A stretch of 64,000 bases of DNA, taken from the NCBI GenBank assembly GCA_004009845.1, contig RMBW01000007.1, positions 496,001-560,000 of the forward strand. Direction: 5' to 3'. The notes under the pieces are model-generated. The model was not told where the DNA came from and did not search any database. It was given only the letters and a program-made list of their open reading frames with translations. Position numbers and translations under genes: made by a program. Each line of letters starts with the position of its first letter. Position 1 is the first letter of the stretch. The stretch comes from Davidsoniella eucalypti. Its lineage: Eukaryota > Ascomycota > Sordariomycetes > Microascales > Ceratocystidaceae. This document shows positions 59,044-64,000 of this stretch, one piece after another.

Positions 59044-62000
59044 ATGTTTTCGCCCAACGCCGCTGAACAGGGCATGCAGACTCGCAGCCGTCGTCGCCGC
59101 CAAAGACCCAAGAGCACCGATGAGGCCGAGCCGTTACCCAAGGCGAAACGCCAGCGTTTGCCCTTGGCCGAGAATGTGACCTCGAACCCGACATCAAAGA
59201 CAAAAATCGATGCTGCCGCCGTGCCTGAGATGGCCGAGGTCAGATCCACAAAGATTGCCATGCTGGATGTCTCGCCATCACCAGCCTCGGAAAAATTGGG
59301 CTTGAGTCTGGATGCGCCGCGCAGAGAACTCTCCATGCGTGCAAAGAAGCCAAAGACTGGCGAGCGCGCTAGCAAAGGCGATGGCAGTGTGGTTCTGGTA
59401 CGATATAATTACCCCCTTCAATATCATGCGACCTGTACATATTTTGCTAACTACTCCGTTTCTCACTTCATAGGCTACGAACAACGCCTTCACTGTAAGC
59501 AAACTCGCTGCTTTGCCGGATCGTATGCGCACTGAAGCACTCGGTAAGTTACACATTTCGCCACCAAACTACAGCAATACCCTATTTCTAACACATCCAT
59601 TGAAGAAGCCCAACGAGGCGACATTTTCTCATCGACCGGCTACGGCCTTTCTCTCACACATACCCACGCATTGGTTTGGCCCTACACATCGCCTGCACCA
59701 TCGCCCGAAACCTTTACATTCACGCTGCCCCAGGCCCCCAGAAGTCCCGACGATGCCTTGCCACTGGGATCTTTGGTGGCACCATCAGCCTCAAGTCCGG
59801 AACCCGGCCTGGTAGTCATCATTCCATCCACAGGCCGTATCACATTCTGGGAGTCAATTTCCAGTGCTGCGACCATGGATTTGATGCGCCAACAACGTCA
59901 TGGCGTTGAGCACACCATCCAGGGACTTTCGAACGGCGAACACGCGATACAAATCACCTGTGCCGACCCTTCCGGGTTTCTGGTCGCATTTAGTAGTGGT
60001 CGTCTAGGCTATATTTCAGTTCGTGATGCTCACGGCCGGCCGTCTATCGCGTTTCAGTTCCTCAATTCGAATCTTACCCCTGCCTCATATAGCCTTTTTG
60101 GTAGCATTCGCAGCGCGCTTGGCCAATATAACGGCCAGGGCGATATTGTTGCAGTTCACTCCGAGCGCACTAACCGTGTCGGAGAACGCAATCTCACTGC
60201 AGCTACAGCGAAAGGAAAGTTTTTGGCATGGAAATTCCACCGTGGCGGCCAAAATGAGGTGTTGAATGAAGTTGATCTTCGTGATTCTCTCATCAGCGCC
60301 ATACACACGGCTATTCCACAAACAAAAGATTTCTCCGACGATACCTTCGAAATACTGGATTTTACCTATGTCCCTAAGGGTCTAGATACTAAGCACATGG
60401 ACATGAGTCGTCTTAGCGACGCTCTGTCTTCCGATGGCTCCTCTGAGCAGCACCTTTTGTTACTTGTTAGTCTTTCTAAGCGCTACACATCTCGTTACTG
60501 TCTAGTCGAAGTCATCATGACGCCTACTTCCTGCAACATCGGCATGCTACGCCCTCTATCGTCTTACACTACCCCAGTGGCTGCGCAAACCACATCTGGC
60601 GCCTCAAGGCCCAGAATCTACCTCCCTCGACCCGCTCTAGTTGCCTTCGTCATCTTTAACCACTCTGTTGTTGTATCGTCAATCGCCAACCCGCCTGAGT
60701 CTCCGGAGTCCCAACTTCAAGAGGAGGTGACCCATGCCCTTCCCGATATGTTCGAAGATACAATCGATCTTCGTGAAGAGTCCAACCAGGAGATCATCGG
60801 ATCCGGATTTGAGGAAATCTCTTCCGCTCAAGTCACTGGTTATGATGACGTTTGGCTGCATAGACATCTCAAACCCAAAAACCCTGCTGCCATCATCATG
60901 GTTCGTGGCGTTGGCTTGCTACGCATCTCGACTAATGATGTAGACAAGTTTGCCAGTGAGCGTGCCCCAGAAGTCACAGCCAAAAGCAAACTTGAGCAGA
61001 CCGTCTTCTTTGGCTCGAAAGCTGGAACGCCTCTTGTCTTTGACGGTCGTCGCGAGGCTCAGTTTAACAACGAGCAGCTTAGCGCCGCTGCTGTTCAACT
61101 CAGTCACGAGATTCTGAGCTCGTCGAATCCTCACATGGGCACTCTACCAATCACAATGGCAGAGAATCTTGCTAGCCGTAGTGATGCGTTGAAGCGTCTC
61201 ATTAAGCACCTTCGTACCACAAATGTCGAGTTGCCTCGATCCGCCAAGTGGGAGATGCTATGGAATGCCGAAAAGATGCATGTTGCTTCTCTGTTCTGGG
61301 CTCGTCATGAGGAATTTATGGCTGCCAACACATCAGCCAACAAGGAAGAGACATTTATTTACCGCTTGATTTTTTTCATTCACGAGAAGCAGAAGAAGGA
61401 CATGAACAAGGCTATTGGAGAGCTCGATGCCGTTCGTCACTGGTTTATACATGACGTTTGGCGTATGGATCTTTTCATGGCTTGGATCTATGAATCCGTC
61501 AAGGTCATCTCCAAACATAAGCTCTCTGATGAGTTGCAAGTGACTAATCACATCATTGACGCCATAGATCTGTATTCTATGGCTCTCTCAGCTGCGTACA
61601 AGTTCCGCCAGGACAACCTTGCTGATTACAGACTTGATGATGAGTCCCTTCAACATGGTGTTCTTTCCGATTACAATGGACTGGCAGAACCCTGGACCGG
61701 CCAGCGTCTGGTTTCTGTACAACTCAAGAAACTCCTTGAGATGTGCTACCGCTGGATTAAGACATACGGCCATATCTCGAGCAAATCTTCAGATCTCAAA
61801 AGCAAGACTCCTTCCTCCGAGTCCATTTCTCAAATCATCGATGGCCTACCAGGGTTGACCGACTATTACCTGCTTTCAACTCTAGAACAGGCTCGTTACT
61901 CGATAGAGAGTCCTAATTCTCGCGATGCTTCATTTGGCCAGCAATGCCAGAAACAATACGACACAGACAAATTCGACAAGGTTGTTCCTCTAGCACAGCT

Positions 62001-63484
62001 AGAGCTATGGGATCAAGCAGAAGCCTTGGCTAGAAAACATGACAGCTGGGAGGCTATCGCGGAGATTCTCATCACCCACATTGATGCGCTGTCCAACAAA
62101 GCCATGGTTGACAAGAGACTTTCACCTAGTGAGATTCAGCGCATTGAGCGTCTCATCGATGACCAAGAGAAGCGTCTCAATGAATACTTTGCTACTTTGG
62201 GCAAGGAGTTCGCCTATTCTGCTTACGATGTGCTTCTCAAGCATCGTGGCGTCTCAGGGGTACTTGACTTCTCCGGTGACCTGAAAGGATACAAGACAAA
62301 TTACCTTCGCGGTAGAGGAGAGCTTGCACGCATCTCCTGGATCCACGACATCCAGCAAGAGCTCGATCTTAGCCACGCCGCCAACACGCTTCTCGATCTC
62401 GGATCCACACGTGAACAGCAGGTCTGGAACAAGAAAATCGAGTTGAGTTTGGGTAAACTAGCTCTCATGGCCAACGAAGCTAGCAGTAAGTCCAACAAGA
62501 TTCAGCCAAAGCTGGGCTTCCCTGATTTCGACAACAGCGATGAGAAGAAGATGGCCGATGTTGATAAGCAGCTTCTTGTTATCAAAATACAAGATGCGCT
62601 TTACCAGGAGGTCTACTCGACTATCATCGAGGCCATCGATGAAGCTGCCGGCGTCCAACTATGTATGGATAAGCATGCTGCGAATATTCCTCAGATTCAC
62701 AAGGTAGTCCGTCAAGTGTTTGAGAACGGTATTACCCAGCTTCTCTCACACGAGGCCCTAGATCCTTTGTCTCTCATCGACATCCTAACTCTTGGTATCT
62801 GGGAGTCGATCGATTTCTATGCATTCTTCCTCGCTCTTCAGGTTGCCGATGCCGCCCTGACTGGTGAACAACTCAAAAAGACGGTGCGTCTGATCTGGAG
62901 AAGATGCTTGATTGCCGATGACTGGTCATCTATCAACGCTACTCAATCTCGTGATGATTCTGAACACCTACGTACCCTGGCTCAAACCCAGTTCTTCACA
63001 ACAGTAAGACAGTGCTACATTCGTTGTAAGTAAAATCACTAATCAACCATGACCAACCTATCGATCATTACATATCACTAACAATACCGTAGATCAAGAT
63101 ACCAAGTCTGTCTTCCGTCCGTTGAAACCGTCGGACGTCCACGGTGTCTACACTGATTCCCCCGATCGCCGGTTTTCTAGCATGGAGCAAGCTTACAAGG
63201 ACAAGCTCGTGCAAGCGGCTATCTGGGAGGACTCTATTCTCCAGGACTACATAGACAAGCACCGGCTAGAGCACTGGGCGCACACCATATCCACTGATAA
63301 GCAAACGCTTGTCAACATGGACATGGACTCCATCCGGCCTAAGACGCCTGCTCGGGCGCATTTTGCATTTGAAGACACCGAGAAGCCTTTGGCAGTAACA
63401 GCTGCTCCGGAAATGGCTTCTTCATTCGAGCAACCATCTAGAGCGACGCGGTCATCAAAGCGCTTGAATGGCCTGAAGTACTAA
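59044..63484 (+). CDS. NUP133: Nucleoporin Nup133
   Basis: Four exons, 59044-59397, 59474-59543, 59606-63025 and 63093-63484, give 1411 residues; introns are 62-76 nt. Residues 1-45 are highly basic (TRSRRRRQRPK; PKAKRQRLP). The N-terminal beta-propeller starts near 125 (VSKLAALPDRM; IFSSTGYGLSLTHTHALVWP; VIIPSTGRITFWESI). The helical C-terminal half runs from about 600 to the end (LRTTNVELPRSAKWEMLW; QLELWDQAEALARKHDSWEA; LDFSGDLKGYKTNYLRGRG). Nup133 is a stalk component of the Y-shaped (Nup84/Nup107) complex, whose propeller touches the membrane and whose helices bind Nup84/Nup107. It is longer than yeast Nup133 (1157), like other filamentous-fungal homologues. The last donor could instead be the GTAAG at 63004, but the chosen site keeps the frame. 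Confidence 0.94.
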
Positions 63485-64000
63485 GTTGAGCAGTCTTTCT
63501 CAAGATGTGCCTAACTAGGACATTGCCTCTATTGTTGTGCTCTTTTTACTTATCTTTACACGTACGATCAGCGTTTTGACTTTTTTTTTTCTTTCTTCTT
63601 CTTTTGTCTTCTATCACATCTTCTTTTTCTGGTCATTTGAGAACCCATATATCTTCCATTCTGGTGTTTCCCTTCATTTCTTTCTTTGTGTCTTTATGTG
63701 TTGGTTGTTTTTTGTTTTTCTTTTTCATGGGAATACATGGATTCATAACTCATAACTTGATCACTCTCGGCTTTTTTTACTTGCTCCAGCTAGGCTTTCA
63801 AGGCCATTTTGCGGGGCTATTCTTCTTTTCTCTAGAGAAGGGGGAAGCTGAGAAAACAAAATAGCCCCTGACGAGGTTTTTCTTTCCTTTTTTACTGTTA
63901 TCACGGGCATTTGGATATTTACAATTGTTTCAACCCATACTTTGATTTACTTTTTGATTCCTGCTTCTAGTATTATTTGTCTTCGATTATGTTTTGCAAC
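63485..64000. other. NUP133 3' flank
   Basis: Strongly T/C-rich on the + strand, especially 63575-63730, with several T-runs. The two overlapping Phe-rich frames are low complexity. No gene was seen before the window end. Confidence 0.55.

Overview
The window is nuclear DNA from a fungus, most likely a filamentous ascomycete (Pezizomycotina-like). The evidence is short introns (mostly 55-85 nt) with GT...AG ends and CTAAC-type branch sites, a fungal protein set (MON2, BOI-type SH3/SAM/PH, FHL1-type FHA/forkhead, fungal NUP133, MMS2), and intergenic regions with pyrimidine tracts. The species cannot be named from the sequence alone. Exons were joined by hand from splice signals. For every multi-exon gene the exon lengths sum to a whole number of codons and the joins restore family-typical protein.

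Layout. 1-0.36 kb: 3' end of an unidentified + strand gene. 0.5-6.0 kb: MON2 (-). 7.0-8.2 kb: mitochondrial stomatin-like SLP2 (-). 9.7-10.5 kb: MMS2 ubiquitin E2 variant (+). 11.5-14.1 kb: disordered fungal protein of unknown function (-). 14.1-31.8 kb: a 17.7-kb gene desert, visibly AT-rich from about 20 kb, holding one MITE-like element and a fragment of a dispersed repeat. 31.8-35.6 kb: six-exon polytopic membrane glycoprotein (+). 35.9-36.7 kb: NAD(P)-binding reductase-like protein (-). 38.1-41.5 kb: BOI1/BOI2/Pob1-type polarity scaffold (-). 41.5-48.6 kb: second gene-poor stretch with a decayed Tc1/mariner element and a 275-bp tandem repeat. 48.6-55.0 kb: very large FHL1-like transcription factor (-). 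55.7-57.9 kb: mitochondrial AFG1-type AAA ATPase (-). 59.0-63.5 kb: NUP133 nucleoporin (+).

The genes are conserved housekeeping or fungal cell-biology genes and do not form a biosynthetic cluster or operon. Themes are Golgi/endosome trafficking (MON2), mitochondrial membrane and protein quality control (SLP2, AFG1), DNA damage tolerance (MMS2), polarity and exocytosis (BOI), ribosomal-gene-type transcription control (FHL1) and nuclear pores (NUP133).

I do not see a clear undescribed multi-gene system. The points most worth a second look are the three repeat families in the deserts (a MITE with RIP-like CpA/TpA differences between its inverted repeats, a deleted mariner with TA-flanked ends, and a tandem/dispersed repeat with a possible decayed CxxC module), the recurrent sense-strand pyrimidine-rich 3' flanks on at least six genes, the oversized FHA/AT-hook/forkhead protein, and the unnamed glycosylated membrane protein.
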